Shown here: positions 10,971 to 20,869 of the stretch, piece after piece
Position numbering within the stretch: position 1 is the first letter of the stretch
Layout of the letters: every line of letters begins with the position of its first letter
Origin: Crocodylus rhombifer
Taxonomy: Eukaryota; Chordata; Crocodylia; Crocodylidae
Assembly: GCA_038503035.1 (NCBI GenBank)
Contig: JAVSML010018907.1
Span: 115,616-179,615 of the forward strand
DNA length: 64,000 bases
Reading direction: 5' to 3'
Notes under the pieces: generated by a model
The model's input: only the letters and a program-made list of their open reading frames with translations
The model's database searches: none
What the model was told of the DNA's origin: nothing
Translations under genes and position numbers: made by a program

Positions 10971-13076
10971 TTTCATAGATTTCATAGATATCAGGGCTGG
11001 AAGGGAACTCGAGAGATCATTGAGTCCAGCCCCCTGCCCAAAGGGCAGGAAGTCAGCTGGGGTCATAGGATCCCAGCAAGATAAGCATCCAATTTACTCT
11101 TGAAGGTGTTCAATGTAGGTGCTTGAACCACCTCCGATGGCAGGCTGTTCCAGACCTTGGGGGCTCGGACAGGAAAGAAATTCTTCCTTATGTCCAGCCT
11201 GAAACAGTCTTGCAGGAGTTTGTGACCATTCAACCTCGTCATCCCTTGGGGCGCTCTGGTGAACAGACATTCCCCCAGATCCTGGTGGTCACCCCTGAGA
11301 AACTTATAGGTGGCCACCAGATCACCCCTGAGCCTGCGCTCTTCCAGGCTAAAAAGCCCCATAGCTCTCAGCCTGTTGTCATAAGATCTGTTTTCCTGAC
11401 CGCTGATCATGCGCGTGGCTCTCCTCTGGACTCTCTCAAGCTTCTCCACATCCTTTTTGAATTGTGGAGCCCAAAACTGGACACAGTACTCCAGCTGCGG
11501 CCTCACCAAGGCCGAGTACAAGGGGAAAATGACGTCCCGGGATTTGCTCGAGAAGCATCTATGGAGGCAAGCCAGCGTTTTGGTCGCTTTACTAGCCGCA
11601 GCATCGCATTGCAGGCTCATGTTCATCTTGTGGTCAATGATGACCCCCAAGTCTCTTTCTTCTGTAGTGCTAACCAACGTAGCACTGCCGAGCCTATAAG
11701 GAAGCTGCAGGTTTTTCCTCCCAAGGTGGAGAGCCTTGCATTTTTCGGTGTTAAACACCATGAGGTTCTCGTCTGCCCATTTGCTGAGCTTGTCCAGGTC
11801 AGCCTGGATCACCCGCCTATCTTCTGGCGTGGATGCTTTGCCCCAAAGTTTGGTGTCATCGGCGAACTTGGCCAGTCCACTCCTGACTCCAATGTCCACA
11901 TCGTTAATGAAGATGTTGAACAGGATGGGTCCCAGGACAGAGCCTTGAGGGACCCCACTGGTCACAGGGCACCACGATGAGTGACTGCCATCAATCACAA
12001 CCCTCTGGGTCCGACCACAAAGCCAATTTCCCAGCCAGCGGATCGTGGTGGACCCAAGGCCACAACTGGCCAGTTTGGCCAAGAGGTGATCATGGGATAC
12101 CAGATCAAAAGCTTTTTTGAAGTCAAGATATATGACATCAATCTCTTCTCCCTTGTCCAGGTGATAGGTCACCTAGTTGTAGAAGGAAATGAGATTGGTC
12201 AAACAAGAACTACCCGCAACAAACCCGTGCTGGCTGTCCCTTAGGATGTTAGCCTGGGCCAGTCCATCAAGGATGGCCTCCTTAATAAACTTTTCTAGGA
12301 TCTTCCTCAGGATAGAAGTCAGGCTAATGGGCCTGTAGTTAGCCGGATCCACTCTCCTCCCTTTCTTGAAGATCGGCACCACATTGGCCTTCTTCCAGTC
12401 TTCGGGCACTACACCAGAGTGCCAGAAGTTTTCAAAGACCTGTGCCAGGGGCTGGGCTATGACGCTCGCCAGCTCCTTGAGTACCCTGGGGTGCAGACTT
12501 GAAGGTATCCGGCTTCTCAAGGTGTTCCTTCACGAGGTCAGCATTGATGGAGGGTAGGGGATCCCCATCACCCGGATCTCCCTGTCCCATAGCAGGCATG
12601 GGCATCCCATGTGACTGATGAAAGACTGACGCAAAGTACCTATTTAATAGGTTGGCTTTTTCCTGGGCGTCAGTTGTCAGCTGTCTCATCTGGTTCAGAA
12701 GGGGCCCAACGTTGCCCTTGCTTTTCCCCACATATCTGAAAAAGGACTTTTTATTGTCCTTGATGCTCGAAGCTAGTTGGAGTTCAGTTGCAGCCTTGGC
12801 TTTCCTGGTTTGCTCCCTGCAGGACCGGACCAGTGCAGAATAATCCTCCTTGGAGATGAATCCCGTCCTCCATCCTTTGTAGGCTTTCCTTTTTAGCTGC
12901 AGGAGATCCACTAGGTCCCTGGAGAGCCAGGGGGGCTGCTGTGCCTTCTTGCTGCCTTTCCTCCGTGTTGGAATAGATTTAGCTTGTGCACTGAGGATCG
13001 CTTCCTTGAGAAGCAACCACTCTTCTTGAACTCCCATCTCCCTGGGGTCATGGTCCATAAGGGCCTGACCGACAAG
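10971..13076 (-). mobile_element. CR1 copy C (inner, antisense)
   Basis: On the - strand this copy runs from the endonuclease-RT linker (EEWLLLKEAILSAQ near 13,025-12,985) through the complete RT to the 3' end. Its tail reads as TTCATAGATTTCATAG on the + strand at 10,972-10,987, which is the typical short-repeat end of CR1. It lies within copy B, whose coding text is continuous across the gap. The bases GGGTTT on the left and AGTTTG on the right may be a degraded short target duplication. The tail subfamily matches the fragment at 51,366-51,613. C is the youngest layer of this nest. Confidence 0.9.
11063..12520 (-). pseudogene. CR1 copy C reverse transcriptase, one in-frame stop
   Basis: The - strand frame from 12,520 to 11,066 encodes essentially the whole CR1 RT and C-terminal domain. 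The order is VVPEDWKKANVVPIFKKG, YRPISLTSILRK, GFVAGSSCLTNLISFYN, then a single TAG at 12,175-12,173, YLDFKKAFDLVSHD, GVPQGSVLGPILFN, KFADDTKLWGK with the catalytic Asp pair, and the long C-terminal region ending KLDAYLAGIL. Apart from the stop after FYN the frame is uninterrupted over about 480 codons. Upstream, the linker coding segment (13,076-12,432) is in another frame, joined at TFKSAPQ near 12,507, where a small deletion removed part of the usual SPGPDG-type text. The protein would therefore not be made whole, but it is well preserved, which fits a recent insertion. Confidence 0.85.
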
Positions 13077-13384
13077 TTTGGGAGAGACCTTGTTTCCCCT
13101 AGTGCCCCCCCGCATAACAAGGAATAACGGCTACAAGTTGTTGGAGAGGAGGTTTAGATTAGACATCCGCAAGAACTACTTCACAGTTAGGGCGGCTAGG
13201 AGCTGGAACCAGCTTCCAGGGGAAGTGGTGCTGGCTCCTGCCCTGGGGGTCTTTAAGAAGAGGACTGATGCCTACCTGGCTGTACTGATTTGAGTCCAGT
13301 CTTTTCTCCCGCCCAGGCGGGGGGTCGGGCTCGAAGATCTACAAGGTCCCTTTGACCTGACTTCTGTGATTTTATGATTCTATG
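13077..13384 (+). mobile_element. CR1 copy B, 3' part with terminal repeat
   Basis: The B text continues after copy C. It gives NNGYKLLERRFRLDIRKNYFTVRAARSWNQLPGEVVLAPALG, here cited only by its ends NNGYKLLE and VVLAPALG, then a stop near 13,291. The 3' UTR reads GGGGGTCGGGCTCGAAGATC and ends in TTTTATGATTCTATG, the CR1 terminal short repeat. The end at 13,384 abuts the resumed text of copy A. Confidence 0.9.
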
Positions 13385-14312
13385 AATATCTTTATCAGCG
13401 ATGTGGACATTGGTGCCAGAAGTGCACTGGCTACATTCCCCGATGACACTAAACTTTGGAGCATAGCGTCCACACCAGAGGACAGGCTGGTGATCCCTGC
13501 TGACCTGGATAAACTTACTAAGTTTATGATCCAATGATGTTCAATACCAGTAAATGTAAGGTATTACACCTTGGGGGGGAAAACCTGCAGCATACTTATA
13601 GGCTCGGCAGTGCTACGCTTGCTAGCACCATGGCCGAAAGAGACTTGGGGGTCATGACTGACCACAAGATGATCATGAGCCACCAATGTGATGTCGCAGC
13701 TGGCAAAGCAAACCAAACTCTGGCTTGCATACATAGATGCTTCTCAAGCAAATCCCGGCATGTCATCCTCCCGCTGTACTCGGCCTTGGTGAGGCCGCAA
13801 CTGAAGTACTGAATTCAATTCTGGGCTCCGTAATTCAAGAAGGATGTGAAAAAACTTGAGAGAGTCCAGAGGAGAGACACACACATGATCAGAGGGCAAA
13901 AGAACAGGCCTTATAAAGAGAGGCTGAGAGCCACGGGACTCTTCAGCCTGGAAAAGCGCAGGCTCAGGGGTGACCTGGTGGCTGCCTATAAGTACATAAG
14001 GGGTGTACATCAGCATCTGGGGGAACTTCTGTTCACCGGAGCGCCCCAAGGAAAAGCAAGGACCAATGGCCATAAGCTCCTACAAGACAATTTTAGGCTG
14101 GACATGAGAAAAAATTCTTTATGGTCCCAGCCCCCAAGACCTGGAACAGACTCCCTCCAGAAGTGGTGCAGGCACCTACTCTGGACTCATTCAAGAAATG
14201 TTTGGAAGTTTATCTTGTTGGGATCCTATGACCCCGGCTGACTTCCTGCCCCTGGGGCTTGATAATCTTTGAGGTCCCTTCCAGCCGTAACGTCTATGAA
14301 TTATAAATCTCA
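13385..14312 (+). mobile_element. CR1 copy A, 3' part to terminal end
   Basis: The outer copy resumes with IFISDVDIGARSALATF and PDDTKLW. It then gives the C-terminal CR1 text in several frames: FNTSKCKVLHLG, RDLGVMTDHKM, CIHRCFSSKSR, LYSALVRPQLKY, FSLEKRRLRGDLVAAYKY and NGHKLLQDNFRLDMRK. The catalytic box reads FPDD instead of the usual FADD. A stop lies just after PQLKY. The 3' UTR (GAGGTCCCTTCCAGCC, then TCTATGAATTATAAAT) ends near 14,312. Confidence 0.88.
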
Positions 14313-15774
14313 CACCTGATTTCTAAACCCTGCTCGCTGGTCATCAACATCAACTCAAGGGGGTAGGCCTTCCAAGTCTATGCCTTCTTGGCCATTGTAC
14401 TGGGTTCCAGATGCCTTTCCTATATGAGGAATGCCAGAAGCCTTTCCCACCTGCCCTCCCTCCTATGCTCCCTCTCCTAAGAGGTCAAAAATGTTATTTT
14501 ACCTTGGGGTGAACTTCCTGAACCACAATCTAAAACCACCTGGATGGAATAAACAAGATTTATTAGGAACAGAGGGAACACGCAAATTAAATCCAAAGCA
14601 AAGGTTGCTGAGATCTAGCAGATTCTTGCAAAAGCTACCGGGGTGAGGAGAATGTGTCCGGAGGATGTTGCTCCATCTTCTCCCTTTCTCTGGGATGCTC
14701 TGGTGAATACTCTCCTGCAAACCCAACCTGTGGTATCAGATACTGCTGTCTTTCCACTTCTGGACATCCTGTGGAAAGCTGGATGGCCAGAAGCCAGAAG
14801 CTAGAGAAACCAGGGATTTCGGGGAGATAATTAAAGAGTCCACATATGGTTCTGGAGCATTGTTTCAGCACGGAGTCAGAAAGTAGATCATATCCCTTTC
14901 CTGAGCAAGGGTTGAATCCTGTCCAGTTACAGACCACACTCAGCTCTGCTCAGCCCGCAGGAGCTTGCAGTATCACGTCAGAAAGGCTTTAGGCAAAGGA
15001 GATGGAGTGGGAAACAAAGCAAGTACAGCAGTTTCTTTACAGTTTCCCGGATGGAAAACTATGGCTCAGCCAACGGTGTTTGAAATTCCCTACTCGTCAA
15101 AGTCCCCCGCCCCCAGTATTTTGTATTTAATGACCTTGAACATGTCTTTATAAATGTGCCCAACTGATTCTTCATTAAAATAATGATTAATGGGAACATC
15201 TACCCATTCATTAACGCGTGGTAAGATTCATTTAGTATTTGTACAATCAAGTGTTAAACGAATGCGTAGTAACCAGCATTATTACTCGATACGTTAGGAG
15301 AATCAACTGGGAGAGCATGAGATGAATGGGAGATTTCACTGGTTCTCCAGCCCACGGTAGATGGACACAAAATAAAAATTTTTGGCAAATGGTTCTCAAT
15401 AACTTTAACACAGCAACACCTTCCAGAGAGCTACCCAGCTTGAGGTGGAAAGCAATATGCCCAGACCACAAGTACAGCCAGGGCTACGGGGCCTGTTTAG
15501 CTGATATTTATCTGCCAAGGTGTGTACAGACACACTCTGCTATTCAAGAGTCATACAAAAAATGTTCTGTTCCAGTTACTTTCATCGGACTGTGTTTCCA
15601 CATATCATTTGAGAGTTTCTCTCTTCAAGGAAAGTGATTTCATAAGAGCTTGCAAAAAGGATATTTAAAATACACCCAGACACCATTCTCACAGGCTGCA
15701 ATGCCCTAATTTAGCATCAGGAACAAGCAACAGGAATCACCATCATTCATGTAGCACAAATAAAATAACAATAT
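14313..15774. other. Unassigned sequence between CR1 nest and L3 copy
   Basis: I recognise no gene or repeat family here. The short open frames have no family resemblance. Confidence 0.45.
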
Positions 15775-16458
15775 TAATACAAGCAAAGGTGATGCACAAG
15801 GGAAAGAAGAACCCAAGAGGCACACGCGTGGTGATGGTCTCTACAACAACTGTTACTACCCAAAAAAGAGGTCTTGAAGTTATTGCGAGTTCTCCAAAAA
15901 CTTTAGCCTGGGGTTTGGTAGCAGTCCAAGAGGTAAGCAGATTGTTAGGAATTATTAAGGGAACTGAAAATAAAACCAGAAACTGCCATCATGCCATTGT
16001 ATCGTGCCTTAACTTCTGGGTGCAGTTCTGGTCTCTGCACCTCAGAAAGGATGACGTGAAGTGCCAAAAGGCAGAGAGCAGGGGCAAAAAGGACAATCAG
16101 GGGCACTGGGAGGTTTCTGTACAAGGAAAGTCTGATTTGGGACTTTTCAGCTTGGAGAAAAGATGACTGAGACTGGCGTGGAGAAAGGGAACAGGGATTT
16201 GCTCTTTACCATCGCTTTTGATGCCTGGATTAGGGGACATAGAAGGAAATCACTAGGAAGCAGGCTGAAACCTAATAAGAAGATGTTCTTTTTCATGGCG
16301 CATGTAATTAACTTGTGCAACTGCTGGAAGATGTTGTGGAGGCTGGCAATTTAACAAGGTTCAAGAGAGGACTAGACAAATGCATGCAGGATAAGCCCAG
16401 CAGTGGCCATTAAAACACAGTAGTAGGGTTGCAATCTCCAAACTGGAAAGCTTTCGAC
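15775..16458 (+). mobile_element. Ancient CR1/L3-type LINE, 5' part
   Basis: The translation from about 15,787 aligns by eye with the C-terminal RT region of the old CR1/L3 group: KVMHKGKKNPRG, MVSTTTVTTQKRGLEV, GIIKGTENKT, FWVQFWSLHLRKDD, LGLFSLEKR. After about 16,166 only scattered pieces remain in other frames (FNKVQERTRQ near 16,350). It is heavily mutated. The copy is interrupted at 16,459 by two hAT MITEs and resumes at 17,075. Confidence 0.75.
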
Positions 16459-16466
16459 CTCTAAAT
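16459..16466. repeat. 8-bp target duplication CTCTAAAT, copy 1
   Basis: CTCTAAAT occurs at 16,459-16,466, 16,895-16,902 and 17,067-17,074, exactly bordering the two hAT elements. Eight base pairs is the hallmark target-duplication length of the hAT superfamily. Confidence 0.9.
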
Positions 16467-16894
16467 CAGTGTTGCTGAACCTTTTAAGTAGCAAGTACCC
16501 CCTAACTTCTGAAAATTTTAGTAAGTACCCCAACATTCAATTTTCCAGGGAATTTTATATTTACAGACTAATGTGTGCCATATGTTGGGAGAACAGCTGT
16601 GTATGTAAGGCTGTGATATGACAGATGTCTGATCTGGTGTGGATAGGGTTGCCACCTTTTCTACCGGGGTGCACAACTCAAGTATGTACCTGGGCTAGAG
16701 GTGATGTTGGCCAAACCTAGGAGAGCTGAACACCAAATTATTACTGGGGAATTTTTTTTTTTTAATTGCATCAATTTTTTTGCCATAGTTTTGAGAGGAC
16801 AGAGGGTGAGAGGGAGTGTTGGGGTACCCGCATACCCCCTGCCTGTGTCTCGCGTACCCCCAGGGGTACACGTACCACAGGTTGAGAAACTATG
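16467..16894. mobile_element. Non-autonomous hAT MITE 1 (428 bp)
   Basis: The left end is CAGTGTTGCTGAACCT and the reverse complement of the right end is CATAGTTTCTCAACCT, 12 of 16 positions matching. It is flanked on both sides by the identical 8-mer CTCTAAAT. Inside, motifs such as GTACCCCC occur near both ends. It has no transposase frame, so it must have been moved by a hAT transposase encoded elsewhere. The ends resemble the widespread CAGTGTTTCTCAACC class. Confidence 0.85.
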
Positions 16895-16902
16895 CTCTAA
16901 AT
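16895..16902. repeat. 8-bp target duplication CTCTAAAT, shared middle copy
   Basis: This 8-mer is both the right duplication of MITE 1 and the left duplication of MITE 2. Confidence 0.9.
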
Positions 16903-17066
16903 CAGTGGTCTCCAAACTTTTTGCTCGCACACCCCTATCAGTAAAAAATTTTTGAGCACACGCCCCCAATATATGTATATTTATATAAATATAAATATAA
17001 GTTCTAATATTTTCTTCCCGCACCCCAATGGATTGTCTTGTGCGCACCCCACTTTGGAGACCACTG
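16903..17066. mobile_element. Non-autonomous hAT MITE 2 (164 bp)
   Basis: The left end CAGTGGTCTCCAAA is perfectly repeated, in inverse, at the right end (TTTGGAGACCACTG, 17,053-17,066). The element is flanked by CTCTAAAT on both sides. Subterminal CACACCCC and GCACCCC motifs also mirror each other. It has no coding capacity. Its sequence differs from MITE 1, so it belongs to another hAT family. Confidence 0.93.
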
Positions 17067-17074
17067 CTCTAAAT
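17067..17074. repeat. 8-bp target duplication CTCTAAAT, copy 3
   Basis: This is the right flank of MITE 2. It joins directly to the resumed L3 sequence. Confidence 0.9.
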
Positions 17075-17234
17075 GAAGGAAGAAAGCATTGTGGGAAGAG
17101 GGCAGAGGACAAATCAGTCTGGACAGGCCCTTTATAAATACTTTTCCTGTAGCATCCACACTGTCATTGTGACATACAGAAGCCTGGTCTAGGTGGACTT
17201 GCGGTCTGACCCAGTCTGGCATCTCTTATGTCCT
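17075..17234 (+). mobile_element. Ancient CR1/L3-type LINE, 3' end
   Basis: It holds the very characteristic L3-type 3' end, GGTCTGACCCAGTCTGGCAT followed by CTCTTATGTCCTTA at about 17,201-17,234. It continues the LINE interrupted at 16,458. Confidence 0.8.
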
Positions 17235-17259
17235 TAACAACACTTTGCCTCTTGTGCTA

Positions 17260-17432
17260 CCTTGCCCTACAGATCTCAAAGCACTGCGTAGTCTAAATAA
17301 GTAAGACATAATGGTGTTCTTACTCCTCGTTGTACAGGTAATTTTAGCATTTCTTATTCCTCTTTGTACAGGTAAGGAAGTGATGCACATGGGCTAAGCA
17401 ACCTACATAAAGTCGCAAAGAAAGTCTATGAA
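17260..17432 (-). repeat. MIR/CORE-SINE-like remnant
   Basis: The text ATCTCAAAGCACTGCG, followed by two blocks of TTGTACAGGTAA and then GGAAGTGATGCACATGGGCT, resembles the reverse complement of the MIR core (…TTTTACAGATGAGGAAACTG, GAGGCACAGAGAGGTTAAG…). The internal TTGTACAGGTAA block is present twice. It is highly diverged, so the family assignment is tentative. Confidence 0.4.
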
Positions 17433-17559
17433 AAAACGCACGTGCTCACCCTCAATGTTATCTTAACTAGAACTGCGAGGTCTCCACCTGTGTGATCTGG
17501 AAGCATCTCACAAGCATTAAATAATTTACCCTGCCAACCTCTCTGAAAGCCCAGAAAGT

Positions 17560-17628
17560 GTCATTTTTCATTTTACCAAGTAGGAACGGAGTCACGAAGG
17601 GAGCAAGTGACCTGCTCAGCCGCCGCAG
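17560..17628 (-). repeat. Second MIR-like fragment
   Basis: CATTTTACCAAGTAGGAACG, then GAGTCACGAAGGGAGCAAGT and GACCTGCTCAG, follow the same reverse-MIR pattern (CATTTTACAGATGAGGAACT... AAGTGACTTGCTCA). Confidence 0.4.
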
Positions 17629-20600
17629 ACTGGCCTGGACAAGCTCTCAGGCCCACGTCTGCGCTGCTGGAGGTGACTCCACCAGGGAAATTTAAACTAT
17701 TAGTAATATTCACCCAACTGCAATGCTCACCCATTTGTTTTGGAAACTCCAATATCAGCTTCAGGGGCATCGATTCTTTCTGGCAGCTCCAGTTCTGCAA
17801 AACGAGAACATTTCTGGACGTGGAAAGGCAGAAAATGAACTTACTGCTATTACGCGTGGCTGAATAAGTCAGCAGACAGAGAGAGTTTTTGGGACAACAG
17901 GCTGATTCCTGCTGATGAATAGCAGGAGCCTTCTTCCACTCAGACGCTGGGATGCAACATGTACTACAATGGAGGGGAGGGGAAGGACTGAGGTTTAAAT
18001 ACTTAGGGCGAAGCTGAGGGGAGATCTAACACTGACTTCATGGGGCTGGAAATCCCTCTTTTCTGTGTCGGCACAGATGCGCACTCTCTTACATATACGT
18101 AAGCCAGGAATGACTCCACAGAGGTGAAAGGACTTTAACTGGAGCAATGAGAGAAGGATCCAGGCCACGTGTCTACCCCATTATCCAGCTTCTCCCGACG
18201 GGAAACTCTCTACCCGGGAAAGAAGGACGAGACTCCAAAGACAACTGACAGCCTGCCATTACCGTGTAGAAACAAGCCGACAACAACTTTCCGTAAGCTC
18301 TTATAACACAGATCAATAAAGGGAAGAATGCTTTTATCCAAACAAATATCAGCTGTTTGAAGCAAGAGGCAGAGCCCAGGATGAATTTCAGCCTATTTAT
18401 GTGCTGAGAAAACTGCAGCAGCAAGCTAAAGTCACGCAATTATATCTGCTTGTACGACAAAAGAAACCCAGCTTATTTAAAACTAGTGGCCGCCGGGAAG
18501 GCATCACAGATGACACTTCTGTACAACGTGCCTCACAACCAGGGTGCTGCAGTTCGGGGCCAGCTTCACACAGTCAACATACCTAGAGTGTATCTAGTTC
18601 AGATGTTCTTAAAAGGACTCCCTTCACCTTCTTGAGGATCCTCTGCTGAGCAGATGATATTAAAATGGATGTTAAAAGGGCCACAGCTTCCTGACGAGTC
18701 CTGCACAAAATGCACCTCTATAAACAGAGCTGAGACTACCGCTGCTGGCTGCAAGCCCTCGTCACGCTGACACGTCACCGCGGCAGGAGCAACTGCGCTT
18801 TCAGAGGTCTACAAGCAATTAATATTGCTCCATTCAAACCCCTCTAGCAAAGTTATACTCAAGTGTTACTTAGAGACAGCTGAAATTCAGGGCTAGATGA
18901 TCCTGGATTCTCCTTTCTGCCCTGCACGAGGAGCACAGCTTTCTCCTAAAGGCCCTACACAGGCTGCCCGAATCTTGCAGTCTGACCCAGCTTGCCACGC
19001 GGACTTACCAAAGCATGACGGGGACAAATGGGGATTGCACTGATGTGAATGGCAAAATTCCCACTGATGTCAATGAGAGCAGGGCTCAGCACTTCTCGCA
19101 TCTAAACGCTCGCGAAAGCAGTTGGCCATCCATCCTATTGAGATGTCTTTGTTTGACAAGGTGCCCCATGGTGCAACATGCCACATCTCCTGTCACACAG
19201 CCTGCTTCATTTCCGCCCTGTGGTGAAGAGCCTGGTGGTACCCGGGCGGCACGGCCAGGGGTAGCTTTGCTACATCGGCTGGTTCGGTGCAAGACGAGCA
19301 GTTGGAAGACGAGGCGTCAGCCAGAAACACAGCCACCCGAAGGAACCAATTCCTTACCCACATCCATGCCACTGCACCAGAAGCCTGATGCCTTGTCGTC
19401 ACGGGTCCGTTTTTCACACAGCATAAATGTGCCGCCTGCTTTTGCATGGGCGGTTGACTGGACCGGGTGATGCCATGCCTCACGCTTGCTTTGTGTAATG
19501 CACTCCTTAGTGTGGATGTGCAAAATGGGTGTGCGCCCATCAGTTACCTAGGGAAATGCAAGCCAAATCATCCCCTCCCATCATGGTCCCCAGTCACCCT
19601 TCTGAATCAGAGAAGCACTGGGCTGAGCTGAGTCACGGGGGAACAAAACCATGCCCCTCCAGTGCACAAGGCAGCAAAACTATTAACAGCAGCTGGTTCA
19701 AGGGGTAGGAAACCCTGAGGGAAGAGGGGCTGGATGGCAACAGAGTCAGAAATGCCCTTTCTGGGAGACAGAGGGTGCAAAATAGAAACCAAGAGGAAAA
19801 GGGAGGGGTGGGTGTTCACTTCCTCTCCCCCACGTTTGCTAAAAGGCCCAGCTGCAGCTCACGTACATGAACCCAAGCTTACTTTCAACTAGCTAGAAAA
19901 CCATGTTGCAGAGGCAGCAAGGAGCTCAGCACAGGCTTCAAAAACCACCCAAGACCCCAAGGAGATGCTCAGGTATCTGGCCACGCTGCCTCGGCTACAC
20001 TGTGGTACCCAGGCTAGGTAGTCTGAAGCCAATGAGCTGAAGTCGTACCTCTGATGTCCTCAAACTCAACACCCAAGCAGAGAGCACTGGATCAGTCATT
20101 TACAATAAATTATTGGGCAAGCAGCAATCATTAAAAAACTGAAAGATTTATTAAATCACTATCAATTAATATTAAATAGCCAGCTCTGAAAACAGAAATA
20201 AGAGAGAGTACGCTATTGGCACCATAAAAATAAAATAAATACAAATAAACACCTGGGGCGCAGGGGCCTATACCCTCCTGGAGTAGAACATCTATCACGT
20301 TGCAGTTATAAGATTCTTTTTTTTTTTTTTTGGAAATCCCTTGAAAGGCAGATGAATTAATCATGGGGGGACTGAAAGGGACTCTTGCCTATTCATGTAC
20401 ATGGTGCTGTTTAAATTTTCTGCATGAGCAAGAGACCCTGGAAAGAAAAAGATGGTCCCAGTTCACAGTCAGCAGGGCTTCTTCAGGGTCTAAAAGGAAG
20501 AAGAATTGTAGTAGCCTCCCCCAGCAACACCTGATAGCAGCATTCGTTGCAGGTCACAGGCTCACCTGCTACATTGTTCCTTCACCTTCCTCCACTATCA

Positions 20601-20869
20601 CTACCAAAGGAAAATGTGTGCTCCCTTCAGGCGTCGTCTGTCTTCAGGCCATTTTCCAAATCACATTCCTGATGTGGCTCACCATGATTGCTTTTAGTAA
20701 AGCTGGAAACTTTGTAGCACCATGCCATTGAACCATGCTGAGATCAGGTCCTACAGACCCAGACCCAAAAGAGGCCCAACTCTTCTAACCAAGGATTTCT
20801 AGCATCGCTCACAGAGTGAGCAGGGGGGTATGCAAGGCTTCTGCCTGTTGACTTTGTGTTCAATGACAC
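17629..20869. other. Unassigned sequence
   Basis: No gene or transposon is recognised. A run of about 16 T lies at about 20,316-20,331. The piece at 19,040-19,100 (GATGTCAATGAGAGCAGGGC) resembles an old dispersed amniote repeat, but too little is left to call it. Confidence 0.4.

Noticed and set aside
11123..11980. A + strand frame of about 285 codons
   Set aside because: It is the antisense shadow of the CR1 copy C reverse transcriptase.
19040..19100. GATGTCAATGAGAGCAGGGC-like text, also similar pieces near 57,990 and 59,710
   Set aside because: These resemble an old dispersed amniote repeat, but each is only some 40-60 bp and I could not name the family or define ends.
20316..20331. Poly(T) run as a possible - strand retroposon tail
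   Set aside because: The sequence downstream is not a recognisable element and no target duplication was found.
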